Positions 1-13,936 are shown, counted from the stretch's first letter. The stretch is 64,000 nucleotides of DNA from Acridotheres tristis (GCA_037013685.1 CM072919.1:50736616-50800615), one strand, 5' to 3'. The notes: generated from the letters alone by a model not told the origin. A program made the numbers and translations.

Positions 1-3000
1 CTAAATAAGAATTGTCAATGATTGTACATATCCTCTCCAAAACTATATTTGCCTGTCTTTAATTCCAGAATTCTTATTGGAGTCTAAACATAATGCATGC
101 AGTTTATAATTTACATGTGAATAGGTGCTGTCCAAAGACAATGCAGCTCTGAATCTGAGAATAGACCATAGCCATGGACATTTCTGTAACTGCCAAAAAG
201 GAGAAGAAAAAAGCCCAAACCAAACTAAACGAAACCAAAAGTTCTAGGGGATTAACTGTGCAGTCAGAATAGATCATCTGTTTGGGCAAATAGCAACAAG
301 TAAGGAAAATAATTAGAAAAAAATGGGAAAGACTAGGAGGTTAAGCAATGGGTTAAGAATGCAGTAGCTCTATTTGACAGTATCCAGAAGGTATAATTTC
401 TGAGAGTATTTCTTACTAAAAAAATAAATCACCCTGTGGGGGAAAAAATGGGACATGCTTCCAGCCCACACATTTTGGGGTGTAGTGTGCATCTGAACAC
501 TCAAAAGTTACTAATGAAATAGTCTGTTAAGACTATTAATAATTGGCCAATTGCAATCTTCAATCTTCCTAGAAGCCCAGCTTTGCCTAGGTAGATTACT
601 AAAGGGATTCTGACAGAGGATACTTTACTATTTTCATAGAAATTACTAGGATGGTGCTGTGGGACAGGAAAAAATCAGATACCATTCTAATCCAGCAACG
701 TAAAAACAATGTATGAAGGACTATAAGAAACAGGCCTGTCTGTTTCCTTCTCTCCTTTTAACTAATTTTTTAAATCTTTTTATCCATTTAAAAATAAATT
801 TACTCCTTAAAGCTCTCAGTCAAAACAAAGTCAATCAGTTTAGTAAGAAGTCAAAGTTAGCTGCTTTATTAATTGATGCAGGCCACTGTCAGAAATACAT
901 ATTATGATTAAAAATAGTTCTACAAAACTCTTTGGCTTCAAAGATAACCTAAAAAAATTGGACTCTGTCTAAATTTCATCACTACAATACACCTACAAAA
1001 GTTCACACAGATCAAATGTTAACAGAATTCCTCCTTCCTAACCTTTCGTTAGTAAGTCTCTACTTCCCTTCTTGTGAGAGTTGAGGTGGAGTAGTTAGTT
1101 AACGTCTAAGGTTAGTTAAGGCATGAGAATTTAGTGTAAAAGAGGGTAAATAAATGAATATCAGTGCATCAGTTCCAACAGGCAAATAATACAATTTTAA
1201 GCGATATGTCAGTTTGAACTCCAGAATCTCACTTCATTATAATCTGAAAGTATTATATTTTTCTTTTCCCCAAACTCCTCAACTGAAAAAATGATTTTTG
1301 AATGTGAAACATAAAATCTATGGGCTTTAAAAAAGAAATTGGATTAACAGTAATCTTTCTAAAATTTACATTTCTCCTGTTATAGAGAAAGTATTAATTA
1401 AAGATCTGATTGTGGAGAGTTTTCTTCAATGCAATAACTTTTCTTATTCACCTGAGCCTTTCTCAGCTACCCATATAGTTTGTATTTTGTATTTTGTCCT
1501 TCAAATGAAAGGACCATGAAAAATTGCTAGAGTGTTTGAAGGGAAGTGATGTTTGGTCTTTCTGTTACATACCCCTGTGATGACTTTCTCAGGCAGTAGC
1601 TTGTTCCAAAGCCTTTGCAGTCAGCTAGAGTCTTGGCAGTGACTCCTCCTAGGCTGCATCCGTCCAGTGCATATGTATACAAATGCAGTTCCTCAGAAAG
1701 AGGTACATCAATTCTGTCCAGAAGATACTGTCACATAGTTTTTTCTATTACAACCATGACTCCATCTATTAAAAATAACTTTCTTCATGCTTGTTCACTT
1801 CTTTCAGTGAGGTGAATGAAGTTTTAAATTTTCTCATAGGGTTGATTTTGTGTTAAAAACGTGTATGATTACACATAAATTTATTTATATAAATGTATGT
1901 GCTCTGCCCTATTTAGAGAAGCTACCTCAGAGAAGTTCTATTGCAACGGATTTTTAAGACAGTAGTATATGTGTATATACACTTCTATCATTTTGGAGAG
2001 ATATTTTTTTCAGTTGATCAAATGCAGGGAGAGAGGGAAACGGGAAGACCACTGCTATTAGCTTGTGGTATTTATCCAAACATTCACATTATAAAAATGA
2101 GGTAGCTGATCAGATGCTCTTGTTTTTGTCAAGACACTAGAAACTGCTCTGTCTCTGTCACTTTCTCAGAACATTTTACACATCTTTCTTTACACAATCT
2201 GCATTAAAAACAATGGGGTGAGGAAGCTGGGAAGTGATTAGCTGGCCAGCTGGACAAATAGAGGTGCTGGGATTTAATGAATTAAATGTCATTTATCTTT
2301 GTTATAGAATTGATTGATACTGGCTAAGCCTTGAATATGTACTTTTACAGAAAAACATTGAAATGATTGTTTGTAACACTTTCACCACATTTCTGCACAT
2401 GAAAAATATGACAGAAATACCTCTAGATTAAAAAAAAAAACTCACAAACTATTTCTTTATTCCTAATTATTATGTACTTGCCAGCTATTTTATCAGCAGG
2501 TGTTCTGATCTAGTATAGGCTATGCCCTATAAAGAGCCAGTTGTGCTGTTCCATGTATCAGGTCATATTGTTACTTCTTGTCAGTAATTTTCCAAGTAAG
2601 GTTTCAGTAGTCTACTTTTACGTAATAGAAATCTGATGAAATTTTATTTCCTAAAAAAATCATCACTAGATATACAATTTTTCTGAAACCCAAAGAGATT
2701 TATTGCTTAACATATTAAGGATGAAACAATATAGACAAAAATTCACTGTGGATATTTTATCAGGATACTCTTTTCATTATGAAGAAACTATTCACTCAGT
2801 ACTGGTTTTCTAAGTTAAGTTTTCCTTATTTGTCAGGGCTTGCTGACTTTCCACATGCTTTTTCAATTCTAAAGGAGAAGGCTTGTTATAAACAGCAAAT
2901 AAATATGTATTTGTAGATATATGTTTACAAGGCACAGTGTTCTAATCAAATGTCAAGCTTGGGTCCTGAGAAAGGAGTCTTCCACCCTAACTAAATTCTT

Positions 3001-4287
3001 TTAAAAAGGGAAAGGGGAAGGGGAAGAAGTTATTTTCAGCAAAACCACAGGTACCACTGAAATTGAAGTGGAAAATCCCATGACATTTTAGTACATGAAA
3101 GCATGGGCAGAAGAGTAACACTACCTCAGTAACACAAGCTCTAGATTTTTTCCATTAAGTTATTTCTCATTTCATATCTTTCCAGTCTATTCAATTTTCT
3201 CCTCACTTTGTAAACACAGTACAAAGAGGAAAGATACAAGTAAATAGGCAGACGGTAAATATTTTTTAAAATGCAGTTTATTTTCCATGGAAATTCCAAC
3301 AGTTCAGGAGTTGAATTTTCAACTCTTTGTCCTACTCATAAAAAATGTCAACACTGATGCAATTAAAAAAGCCAAACAGTATTTGCAAATAAAAATACAC
3401 TCACATAAACACACAATAGTATCACCTAACAATTCAAATAAGTGAAAATTTAAAATTTAAACTGTTTCTAGAAACTTGGGAAACCACACATATAGTACAG
3501 AGGAGATTATTTTGAAGATTAAACAAAATAAATCAAGAAGTCAGTCGCAGTAGAGGCAGTTAAGCCCATGTCCACAAGGAAATCTACTAGGTTTCATACA
3601 TGTATAAGCAAACAAAACATGGAGTGAAAGGGGTAGTGCATATGAGATGATGCCCATCCTAATGCATTTCCAGATGACAATTTGGGCACTCATTTTTTCA
3701 TCTAACATTTTGAGATGCCTCTTCTTAACTCATGCCATTATCTGCACATTCTTCATGAAAGAACTTCAAAACAATGTTTATGCCATATGAAAAGTAGCTA
3801 GTTTCAGGTTAAATTACTGTGTCTTTATTTAGAGGCAAAATGGAAATTTTTGACTATTGCCTCTTCTCTTAATCCCTGTAAACCTATCACTGGCAGTATT
3901 TTTTACACAATCTGTAGCCTGCCTAATTTCCTGTGAGGATCTACATCTTGCCTAACATAAGTGGCAATCCATATGTATCTCCTCTGGCTTCTACCAAAGT
4001 TTGTTTTCAAGTACCTCCTGTATGTGATTCTTTGCCAAATATGGAGAATTAAGCTGTTTGGAAACTCGATGTGCTGATTCCATTTAATTCAATAGCTGAG
4101 CTTTATATTTCCATAATAGAAAGTTCTTCTTTTGGTTAATAAAACAAAATTTCAGAGCTATCCTGAGGGAATTCTTTTAATATTTTCCTGTGGAGTACTG
4201 AAAATTCTAGAATTCTCATGTTATCTTGAGTTATTTTTCAGAAATATTATATTCTTGTCAAAATCCTTCAAGAATGATCACATATTT
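1..4287. other. AT-rich intergenic DNA, no gene seen
   Basis: No coding exon, RNA gene or recognisable transposon was identified here. Open frames are short, lack domain-like content and occur on both strands as expected by chance. A run of ten A residues lies near 2,431. Old, highly diverged repeats could be present and would need a library search to see. Confidence 0.6.
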
Positions 4288-4376
4288 AAAAAAAAAAACA
4301 AAAACAAAAACCACCAAACCAAACAAAAACCCCAAAGAAACAAACCAACCAAAAAAACTAAAAAATAAAAAGCATT
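4288..4376. repeat. A/C-only low-complexity tract
   Basis: About 90 bases made almost entirely of A and C on the plus strand, with units such as AAAAAC, AAACC and AACCCC and only one G. It gives a lysine/asparagine/threonine-rich spurious open frame. It may be a decayed poly-A or simple repeat. Similar tracts recur at 34,168, 46,434 and 50,090. Confidence 0.8.
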
Positions 4377-5173
4377 GAAACATTGAAATATTGCAAAATA
4401 ACTTCAATTGCCTAGAAAGATTTCAATAGTAATCCAAACTGAGTGAATTCTAGGGAATCTTGCTAAGAATTTTAAAGGTCTAAATATTGTCTGGAGTGCT
4501 TTGTAGACAAGTTTTAAGCTGATTTTAGCATTTCACCAATTGACAAGGTTCCTGTATTTTCCTTTCTGCTGCTACAAATTTTGTATTTGCACGCAGTTGT
4601 TTTTCCTCTCCTTCTAATTATTACATACTTTTTCTCTAAGCCCATGAGCACGATTAGTCTATTAATTTGGTGGAATTCTTACAGAGTTTAAAATGTAATA
4701 TGAAATCAGTGATATTTGTTTTATTCTGATTTGCTGTGTATGAATAAAACATTCTGCAGCTACGCCTGTGCTATGCTGTTTCTGTTAGAGAAATTTCGTG
4801 CAAGCTGTTTTGGAGAACTGAGATCCCGTGTAAAGATTTTACTCACTTGTTGGTGTTTTTGTCACACACAGGACAAGAAAATTCTCTTTAAAAAGAAAAG
4901 CATACTTTTGTACATGTACCTGAACTCTTAGAGAAGTAGTAAGCAGTTCTTTCAGAATGTACTTTTGATGCATTGCTTGTACAGGTGTTTCAAGACAGCT
5001 TTCTGTGCTGTTTTGCCTTTTCGCACTTTATCTCAATGAGCATTTTTTTCTATTGCTGCATACTTGATAATGCAAATAAAGAAACAACAATTGCACATCT
5101 ATTTTCTAGGTTTCAAATGCATCCAGAGGCCACGTTATTATATAAAGATCATTGTACATCATTCAAAGTATGA

Positions 5174-5197
5174 TTTTTTTTTTTTTTTTTATTGCAG
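5174..5197 (+). repeat. T17 tract followed by acceptor-like CAG
   Basis: Seventeen consecutive T residues are followed by ATTGCAG, which resembles a polypyrimidine tract plus 3' splice site. No open exon-like sequence follows, so it is listed as a homopolymer only. Confidence 0.6.
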
Positions 5198-8100
5198 GGG
5201 TGCATTTTGAGGTTCTGATTTTGTGATTCTCTTTACTTGGAAAGGTCATGTTCATCAGAAACTGGAAATAGTGATGTTACATTCATCCAGAGCAAGTAAA
5301 TGACACAAATTTTTAAATGTATTCATTCACTTGCACTGCTGTGGACAATATCCTTAACTCTGAGTTGGCTAAGTCTTCTGGATAGACACAACAATGAATT
5401 TTTGACTCTTCAAATCATCACCAAAGGCCAATGAATACTGCAGCTCAAAGGAAAATTGGCATATTCTAGAATAAACAGTAATTTAATTTTTTTCTTTAAA
5501 AACCTTACATTTTTTTTTCCTCTGTCAACCAGATGATTTCAAAATTTAGAAAGAATAGATTTTTGGAAAAGGTGAAAAAAAATTATTGATTCTGATAATG
5601 CTTTACGACATACTTGTGTTTACACTGGTGTAGAGGCTTTGAATTGCAATGACCATTTGAAAAATCAAGGTCAAGAATTAAGCATTAACACTTCATTATG
5701 TTTTCTAATACTCTACAAGAGACCAGTTTGAGAAAAAGTAATCTGTTCTCAAAGTGTCCTCCAGGATGGCTCAGGATCCTTTTTTAGTTTTTTTTCCCCC
5801 AGGTAAAAACTTACAAATTCCTGTGTCTGGAAAGGATTATCTAGATTTGAGGAAACACACCTGGGGCACTCAGGAAATCCAGGTGCTGTTGCCAGGCCTG
5901 TGCAAACTCCTACTCTTTTTTCTCACCACATGCTCTATCTTGCTAAATTAGGTAAAAGCAATTTAAAGTCTTTTATTGCAAGGAGCAAATTATCAAAGGG
6001 GATGCCTTTGAAATGGTTGGAGGAAATTTTCTCTTTTTTTTTTCTTTGATTGTCTTTGAATTCAAACAATAATCTATAACTACAATTTAAATTTGTAATA
6101 TTATATTTCACATTCTTCTTGCTTATTCGTGTACTACAATTCCCTACACTCTTGAAAATTCAATTCTGCCAGTTCTAGAAATGGTCCCAAACAGAAAGAG
6201 TCATAATCTGAGGTGAAAGACTTTGGTTTTTAATTACTGTATTTTCCTATATTTTTTATTTATCTGAAGTCAATGTGTGTTCTGAACATGCTTGTGTACA
6301 AAAGACAGAAGTTTTGTATGAAATAACAGTTTTTATTTTTTTAGAAGTACATAATGTGAAGGATATTATGATCCTACCTCCACATTTTCAGTTATGCACA
6401 TGACCGATATTATTTCAGTATTTATAATTATTCACATTATTCATCTTCAGTCACTTGCACAAGGTGAATATAATAAGCTGTTTAGATATACATTCAATTT
6501 CACTCCTGGAAACAAAAAAAAAATTTGAGCATAGCTGAAGCTGTCATTCTGCCATCCTATAGATACACACTGCTAAACACTGTAAATTCCCAAGTTACAA
6601 AGCTCCTGAAATTTCTTAATGGTTCTCTCTAACCAAAGGTTTTAGGTGTGTTGGTTGGCTTACTTAGAGTAAACTGATCAAAATTACAGTTATAATAAAT
6701 ACAGAGTATTCATAAGCCCCATCACTCAGTTACATATTTCATTTCTACATTTTCTTTATTTTGGTTTGGAATTACTTGCACAGACAAAATTTATTTTGTA
6801 TGTATGAACTCCGGAAGTTATAGTTTGCCCACACACCAGTTTTTCTTACAGGATGAAACGTCCCTAATCAACATATATCTCTGAAGAAGGTGTGAGGTTT
6901 TTTTCTCTTATGTACAGAGGTCAGTGTATGTTCTTGACACCACCATTTATCATTGTGTGACTGAGCACTTGTTCAAATGGGTCTTTCTGATTTAGCATCA
7001 TAAAAGAGTAACAGTAACAAAAAGACTGGGTGTATCTGAACCATCAATTTCACTATGGCAAGACCACTACAAAGACCAGGAAAACCTGAACATAGTGAAG
7101 GATAAATTCAGATAAAGAGACTTTATCTATTCCTGCCTACATGAATGTACCTATTTCTTATCTGTCCCACACAAGCAATGTTTCCTACATTGTAATTTAT
7201 CACACTTCCTCCGTACAAAACTATGCACATTATATTGCAAAACCATGAAAAAACTGCAAATAGAAAAAAGTGGAAATAATTATTTTCTACTTTGATGGGA
7301 GAAAGCACATCATTCTTAAATAGTATCTTCAGTACATCTTGGAAATATGCAAAGAATAAATCTGGACTCTCGAGAGTAGATATTTCACTCAAACATTTCT
7401 TCTAACATTACTTATTGGGATTATACTTAAAACAACATCAGAATCAGAGATAATTTTTAAATTCTTAAAACTGAATACATCTTCTGCAGCTTTTTAGACA
7501 GTAGGAAAACTACTGAAAGTTCTCACAAAGGCATCAAAATCCTTTAATTGCCTAGTTTCCAAATGCCTTTGGCTTAAAAAACTCTTTAGGATTTCTTAAC
7601 ACACCTTACAAAGATTAAGCACACTGTCTTTGCATATTAAATAATAAATTATTATTACTATCATGGCAAATTAGTGAACCAGACTGCATGGATTTAAATC
7701 TCTATTAATTCGAATAGTATGGTAAGTATGCAAAACACTGTAAATACTGAGCATTTTCTCAGCATTAGTCAAATACACTTTTAAGTGAATAAACTCTTTG
7801 GCCATCATGGGCATATAACCCTTTAAAATAATATGCTAATCTTTAGTAATAAAGGAACCAAGAATATATTTTTGACTTGGAAACATAAAACACATTTGAA
7901 TCGTACTTTCTAGGTTAAAATTTATGTACAAAGAAGAAGGTCCAGAAAAGAGGCAGAAATAATATCAGGAATACAAAGATATCTGAACCAAAAAGGTACA
8001 GAAGTTTATTGGTAGTCAGTGAATTTCAGTGGAACTGAAGACTTGCTTAGGCATTTTTAGAAATTCTACCTGTGTGATCAAGAGTGAAAAATATAGCAAT

Positions 8101-8237
8101 ATCATTGTAAGCAATATATTTGTGAGCAAATATCATTGATCACAATGGTACATTTAAATTTATTTATAAAATAGAATTATATGAATGTCCACTAAAATTA
8201 AAAATGAACTGCTGAAATATCTGCACATATGCATCTC

Positions 8238-8262
8238 ATATCTATATCTATATATATCTCAC
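8238..8262. repeat. TATATC simple repeat
   Basis: A short imperfect TATC/TATA microsatellite in AT-rich DNA. No function is suggested. Confidence 0.6.
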
Positions 8263-11200
8263 TGTCTATTTAGATTGGTTTATATCAATTTCTAGTGCAT
8301 CTATCGCACACATTGCAGTGGGAACCCCAAGTCCATATTTCTGAAACTAGGAAAAGGTATTATTTGGAACTGGTTTTAAGACTTTTTATGAAGAAAGAGA
8401 TTTTTCTCCGATTTAGTGGCTCATGCATGCAATTCCTTTGCAATTTTAATTTTTATTGTCAGAGGGATAATTCAACCTCTAAAATCTAGAATTTTAATTT
8501 AAAGATAATTTTTCTCAATCAATCACATCCAGTGATGTGATATTTCTCATTTGAAATGCAGTTTTTCCACTGGCTATACAGGATGCTCAGAAAAAGTTCT
8601 TCAAAAACAATAGTTTTGAATTGCTGTGGACATTTATAACTTCTTAATACCCACCTCCTGTTTCTCATGAGTCTTACAAGAACTGGTGTATGCAGTCTCA
8701 CACATCAACGTTTTATAGAAAAATTTAAAGAAGCAATTAAAAAGTAAAACTTAATAATATCAAGTACCTAGGAAAGACTATGTTGATATTTCTTGGTGCT
8801 GCAATAAGTTCATGAGACAATTAAAGGGGCAAGTTGACTAACTTATTGTAAGTGCAAAGGAGCAAAACTGAATAATACAACATGCAGACAGCAATGTCCA
8901 TCTTTATTTTGCCAAATCCTGTGAATTATCAAATATCTTGATGTGGTAACTTTTTCCAAAGTAATGAAACAGCTGGAGGATATCAAAATTGGTGATAAAT
9001 TCACAGCAAACACAGAACAGTTGTCTGAAATGAATCTTAAAAGAATATCTCTATTCACTGTGTACTCAGTGTAGTTCTCAGCAGCTACCACTGAGGTCCT
9101 CAAAGACAGTATAAAGAATCCACTTGAATTCCACCAGATGGTAGTGATTTAAACATTCCTCTTCAAACATTTTGCATATCCTGTAGTGCTGCAGAAAATT
9201 GTCCCTGTTGCTTCACCACTGGGAACAAGTAGGCAGTGTGCTAAGAAAGGTATATGACTTTCAAATCAACCTGAGTGTGATAAGGTTTTGAATGTTTCTT
9301 GTTACTGCAGCCTGCTGACATATGTCAGAATCCTCAAAAGGCTGCAAGTTAATTGCTACTTCCTCCTTGGTATGGAAATGGGCCATTAGAGTCCATCCTG
9401 ATTTGGAGCAAATGAGAAAAAACCCTATCAGCAGAAACATTCAGTTCAGGCAGATATTGGATAACTGGCATCTAAAAGAAGTGAATTAGACAAAAGTTTA
9501 GTTTAGAACTCCTATCACACATTCATTTTGTTTATCAGTATAGTTTTACTTGTGGAATCTATGCAAATTATGATGTTTCTGAAGATTTATAATCTAAAGT
9601 TGGTACTCAAATTACAACACTTAGGTGGTCTACAATTAAATTTTGTACCTCATGGAATATTACCCATGAATAAATATTTTCAGCATTATTATCATCAGAG
9701 TATTTGCTCTGGTGAAAAACATAAGTTTACAAACATCAAAATATTTTATCCATTAGAATGTTTGGCAAAATAGCTCATGTGAAAAAAACCCGTAAAAGCT
9801 GATGATTTTTTAAAATTAAATACTTAAATCAATACTTTACCTTTACATTTCCTTTATCTCTTAGCCTTTATAAATTTTTGCGTTTGAAATTAAATAATAA
9901 TTTTGTAGGAAATATTTCATATCATACCAAAGAATTCAGCTTTGATCTGTTCGTTGAGTTGGATGATGAATTAAAATTCACCTTGCACTTGCTAAATGCC
10001 TCTTTTCTGAATTTCCAATGAACTAAGAAATCAGTTATTTGTTCAAGTCTGTAATTGTGCTATGTATAATAATTTTCTGAAAATGTCATTCACCCTAAAA
10101 AGATCTCCCTGCTGAGTCTGCTTAATGCTTAAAATAAAAGTGCTTTTAAAATCTTGAAAGACAAATCTTTCTCCAAGCTGAAGAAAAATGGGTCCTTAGG
10201 TTACATCTTACATTATTCTGACAAATGGAAAAGATCATTGACTCTTAATTTTTATATACTGTGGATGCCCACTAGATATGCAGGATGACTGGAAATTATA
10301 GAGACCCTCTTATTTTACTTGCACTGAAGGGAACAATTACACAAATTTAGTCCACACAATTATTTTTTCACATGTAGGTGGTGTCCCCATTGTTAAGATG
10401 GATTTATTCTGGTTCAGAGTGAAGTACAGAATATTTTTTTTTGTGATGGCTATGGCAAATACATACCAAGGAGGTTCACCTTAGTTTAGGACAGTCAATA
10501 AGTACAGGACTGCTGTAATCATTCTTTTATAGTTCAAATTTTATTTTATATTTACATAAATATGTGCATCCTATTCTAGAGTTTTCAGTAGCTAGTTTTT
10601 GAGATGTAAGAGCACTCATTTTGATTATTATGACAGTTAGGGTAGTGTCCAAATCGACCTCATTTTTAAAATTCATTATTACAATATTTGTTCCAGTTCT
10701 TTTAGTTTTATACATAATCTCAAAAAATATTCATAAAGCTTTAGTGTACTTTGAATATTAGCTTGGATAACCTCATTACTCATGTAAAATGAACTTAATG
10801 TAAAAGATGAAGGCCCAGTGTATACACACATATTACTTATTTCAACAACATAGTATTATTGAAACTTTCAAAAGAGATACATCCATTCTGGTGACTTGGA
10901 AAGGGAGGTCTTTGTGCTATAAGAATAAACTAAGGATATGAGAAAAATAGTGTTTTCATAACATCTCAATATGCTAAAATGAATGATAGAACCTTATTCT
11001 GTTTCTCCCTAAAAAGCAAAATCAGATTTTCCCAGTTTTCCAGTTGGAAAATGCCAATGTACTTACCCCAGCTGGCTTATGACATCCTAGACTCCCAGTC
11101 TGCCATGTATGCATCACTTAGAACAGAGCTTTTTACTATTCTGTATGTCAGCAGTACTCACTTCAGTTTGACTGAAGATCGTATTTTTCAAATATAAAGA

Positions 11201-13209
11201 TGGAAAAATGGGGGATAGAAGGACGCATTTTAAAGATAATCTTTAGATAACCCAGAAACCCAGAAAATGACAAGTAAGTAACAGTATCTTGTAAGACAGG
11301 AGCCTTAGCACTGATGCCAGTTCAAACTGGTAAAGCAAAAAACCAAAGGAAGATGTCAGATGGAAAATATAAAATGAAAGCTACTTTTTTAAAAATTGTG
11401 TAGCTAGTCAATAAATGGAGAAAAAGACTGTAACTGAATAATCCCTCACCATCTATTCCTAGAACTATCTCACACCAAACTATGCATTTTAGGCATTTTC
11501 TATGCCTTTCTGGTAAAATAGTGACTTCAAAAATGCAAAATGAAATGCCAAATATTTGCATGGACACATCCCCACACGTTTCCTCTTTTTATTTTCGGTT
11601 ATTTAAGATACAGTGTTGAATAAGAGTAGATAAACTGGTAGGTTTTCCCACTTCATCAAAGCTAATAGACTTATAAAGATGATGTTTCAAAAGCCATTTT
11701 TTTACTTTTGTTACCCTGGCTGTGAAGCTGCAGAACCTGGAGACAGGTTGGGGACAGCTTTGCACTACAGCTTTTGCAGTACAGCTTTTGCATTCAACTC
11801 CTCAGCTGTTTTCAAACCTGGGCTGTTCTAGGGGAAGTTAATTTTGTCAGCTCTCCTCCTCTCACCTGTGGATCTTCCATGTGTCCCATGCAGTTACGCT
11901 GAAGTGTGCAGGAAATATCTGCTGGTAAGTGACTTTACCAGGGTCCAGGTCTCCACTTGAGATGCTCTTCAAATGAATTTTGGTGGGGAAGGTAGGAGAA
12001 AATAGGGAAAGGGAGGTTAATTTCCCCCACCTGCAAGTTTTTGATACTTCTGCTCTGGCTTTTTTTGTTTATCTGCTTGGGTTTGTCAAAGAATGTGTCA
12101 AATTTAAATATCACTGCAAATACCGTAACACAGCAGCAACTACATTGTTATTTGTGTTCTATTTGTGCACTGGACAGCAGTTTTTTAATTTCATACACCA
12201 TTTTCAACTTTGCTGTAGTGATTCTGTATAGTCAGTACATTGTTTTGTCACACAGAGAAAGAGAGAAGTAGCATTTTACCTAGTCTTAGGCTTTTTATTA
12301 GCATTTGGGTTGCAATCCAGATGCAGACATTTCAGATCATACAAAAAAAGATAGCAAAAGAAGTAGCCTTTAGCTCACATCCAATGAAAACTGAACATAT
12401 GATAAATTTCATTTATTCTGAGGAAGTGAAATATATTTGTCCTTTGGATATGAATGAATATTTATTCTATATCTACTAACAAAATCATGGATGTTTTTAA
12501 TACAGTGCTTATTCTAGCCATGTGCCTTTCTAAAACAATCTATGTCGTGTTTGATGAAATCATACAATCCTTAGATCAATCCGCTCTTTAGGCATATTTA
12601 GATAGAGAGATGTGTCATTGCAAAAGGTCGTATAAAATAAAATATATTAATCATTTTTGTTCACCTACGAAACTTAACAGTTTTGTAACATGCTTGTACA
12701 CGTGCTCTGCTGTATGTGGTAAATGTGCAGGAAAATAACTTTCTATTTTTGTTTCATATAGTAACCCCTGTATTTCTGATCTGTAGTCATCTAGTGAATC
12801 TCTTTGGAGGGTTTCATTCCCAAGACATAGCAACTGCAGAACTAGCTTTAGGAGAAACCATGCAAATGTGGTCTGTGAGGAAATGCAAGACATACAAGAA
12901 GATTGTGACAGTTACTTCAAGATATAAACATAATGGATAGTAGAAGAGAGATGTAGAATATTATGATTCTCACCTTGTACATAAGGAGTGTGGAAAACAG
13001 GAAATGTTCTTTTCTCTGATCCATTAATGAAAGAGGGTATTTTCCAAGGCACTTGAAAGAGTATGCTACAACCAGTCACAAAAAGACAGCAAAGATTTTG
13101 TTTTTTACTTGATTTCATTTTCCTGTTTATTTCTATGTTAGACTTTAATTTACTTGAAGAATATTGGTAGAAGGCTAAACTACCAAGAGGAAGGAAACAC
13201 AGAGTTTTT

Positions 13210-13215
13210 GAGATC
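13210..13215. repeat. Left target-site duplication of solo LTR
   Basis: GAGATC directly precedes the TG at the left LTR edge. The right flank has TAGATC, so five of six bases match. A 6-bp duplication suits ERVK/beta-like insertions; a strict 5-bp match (AGATC) would leave one extra base at the right end. Confidence 0.6.
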
Positions 13216-13415
13216 TGACGCAGCCCGCCTTCTCCACCCCGCACCGACTCGCCCAGCTAGCTCCTGAAGGCGAGACCAGTGCCAAGAGTGGCCCACTTCC
13301 AGGATTCAGGGAACCCGGAATGTGGGTAGGGCTCTGAACCCTCACGGCTGTACACGTGTCCGGGGAGGAGCAAAGGATCGAGACAGAGTCCTTCTGAGGT
13401 TCCGGGGAAGCGGGA

Positions 13416-13421
13416 TTTATT
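13416..13421 (-). terminator. Polyadenylation signal of the LTR
   Basis: AATAAA on the minus strand, about 70 bases past the TATA-like box, as in the R region of retroviral LTRs. Cleavage would be expected around 13,395-13,400. Confidence 0.65.
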
Positions 13422-13490
13422 GAGGGAGAGAGGACAACCGCGATCGGGGGAAGGGAACCGCAGAAGGCAGGGAACACAGGTGTACAGCAA

Positions 13491-13498
13491 CTTAAATA
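13491..13498 (-). promoter_or_regulatory. TATA-like box of the LTR
   Basis: Reads TATTTAAG on the minus strand, upstream of the LTR's polyadenylation signal, at the expected U3/R position. It would direct minus-strand transcription starting around 13,460-13,470 if still active. Confidence 0.6.
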
Positions 13499-13871
13499 GG
13501 GGCCCTCCCCCAAGGGAGGGTACAATACAGCACCAATGGCTACAGTTTGGGGGTGTAACATAAGGCAGGGCTGATTATACATACAACGAATAGGGGGAAA
13601 CATAGGCGGGGAAATACATGTAACATCAAATCATATGCTAAGAAGGGGATGACTGATACAGAAGATACTAGAAGGATGGGGGGGCTAGGAGGGATTGACA
13701 GTCTTCGGGGCAGGGACTAGAGTGAGGGACAGGGAAGGTTCTGGAAGGTGGGTTGGGGCTTGGGTTGATTGATCAAGGGAAGGCGGGAATTAGGGCAACT
13801 GAATTATAATGGGGGGGGGTACAAACAATAGAACAAACCATCTAATAACAATAAAATAACGCAATACAACA

Positions 13872-13877
13872 TAGATC
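13872..13877. repeat. Right target-site duplication of solo LTR
   Basis: TAGATC immediately after the right LTR edge; it pairs with GAGATC at 13,210-13,215 with one mismatch. Confidence 0.6.
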
Positions 13878-13915
13878 AAGTAAGATCTTCAGCTATTTTT
13901 CGTTATACTTGGGGG

Positions 13916-13935
13916 TTTTGTTTTGTTTTGTTTTA
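13916..13935. repeat. (TTTTG)n microsatellite
   Basis: Four TTTTG units in the DNA just beyond the LTR. It lies outside the proposed target duplication and so is probably unrelated to the insertion. Confidence 0.8.
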
Positions 13936-13936
13936 G

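Larger units (their letters stand above)
4377..13209. other. AT-rich intergenic DNA, no gene seen
   Basis: About 8.8 kb without a supportable gene. Short simple tracts are the only visible structure: a 17-base T run at 5,174-5,190 followed by ATTGCAG, and a TATATC-type stretch near 8,238-8,262. The open frames (for example 7,123-7,392 on the minus strand) look like chance frames with no family resemblance. Confidence 0.6.
13216..13871 (-). mobile_element. Solo LTR of an endogenous retrovirus (ERVK-like or ERVL-like)
   Basis: A 656-base block that is richer in GC and CpG than its AT-rich surroundings. On the minus strand it begins TGTTGTATTG and ends GTCA, so it has the TG...CA termini of an LTR. 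Reading on the minus strand, a U3 of about 370 bases leads to a TATTTAAG TATA-like box (13,498-13,491). An AATAAA signal lies 70 bases downstream (13,421-13,416), followed by a U5 of about 180 bases. Near-identical 6-bp direct repeats flank it (GAGATC and TAGATC). No gag, pol or env sequence adjoins either side, so it is most simply a solo LTR left by recombination. Assignment to a named family is not possible by eye; the 6-bp duplication favours ERVK-like. Its open frames, including a 142-codon one, are GC-driven and not retroviral proteins. Confidence 0.8.

Noticed and set aside
5174..5200. T17-ATTGCAG as a 3' splice site
   Set aside because: No exon-like open sequence or donor follows, and T-runs followed by CAG occur by chance in AT-rich DNA.
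13175..13603. 142-codon minus-strand frame in the LTR
   Set aside because: It spans the U3/R/U5 of the LTR and extends beyond its edge. LTRs are non-coding and the product matches no retroviral protein pattern.
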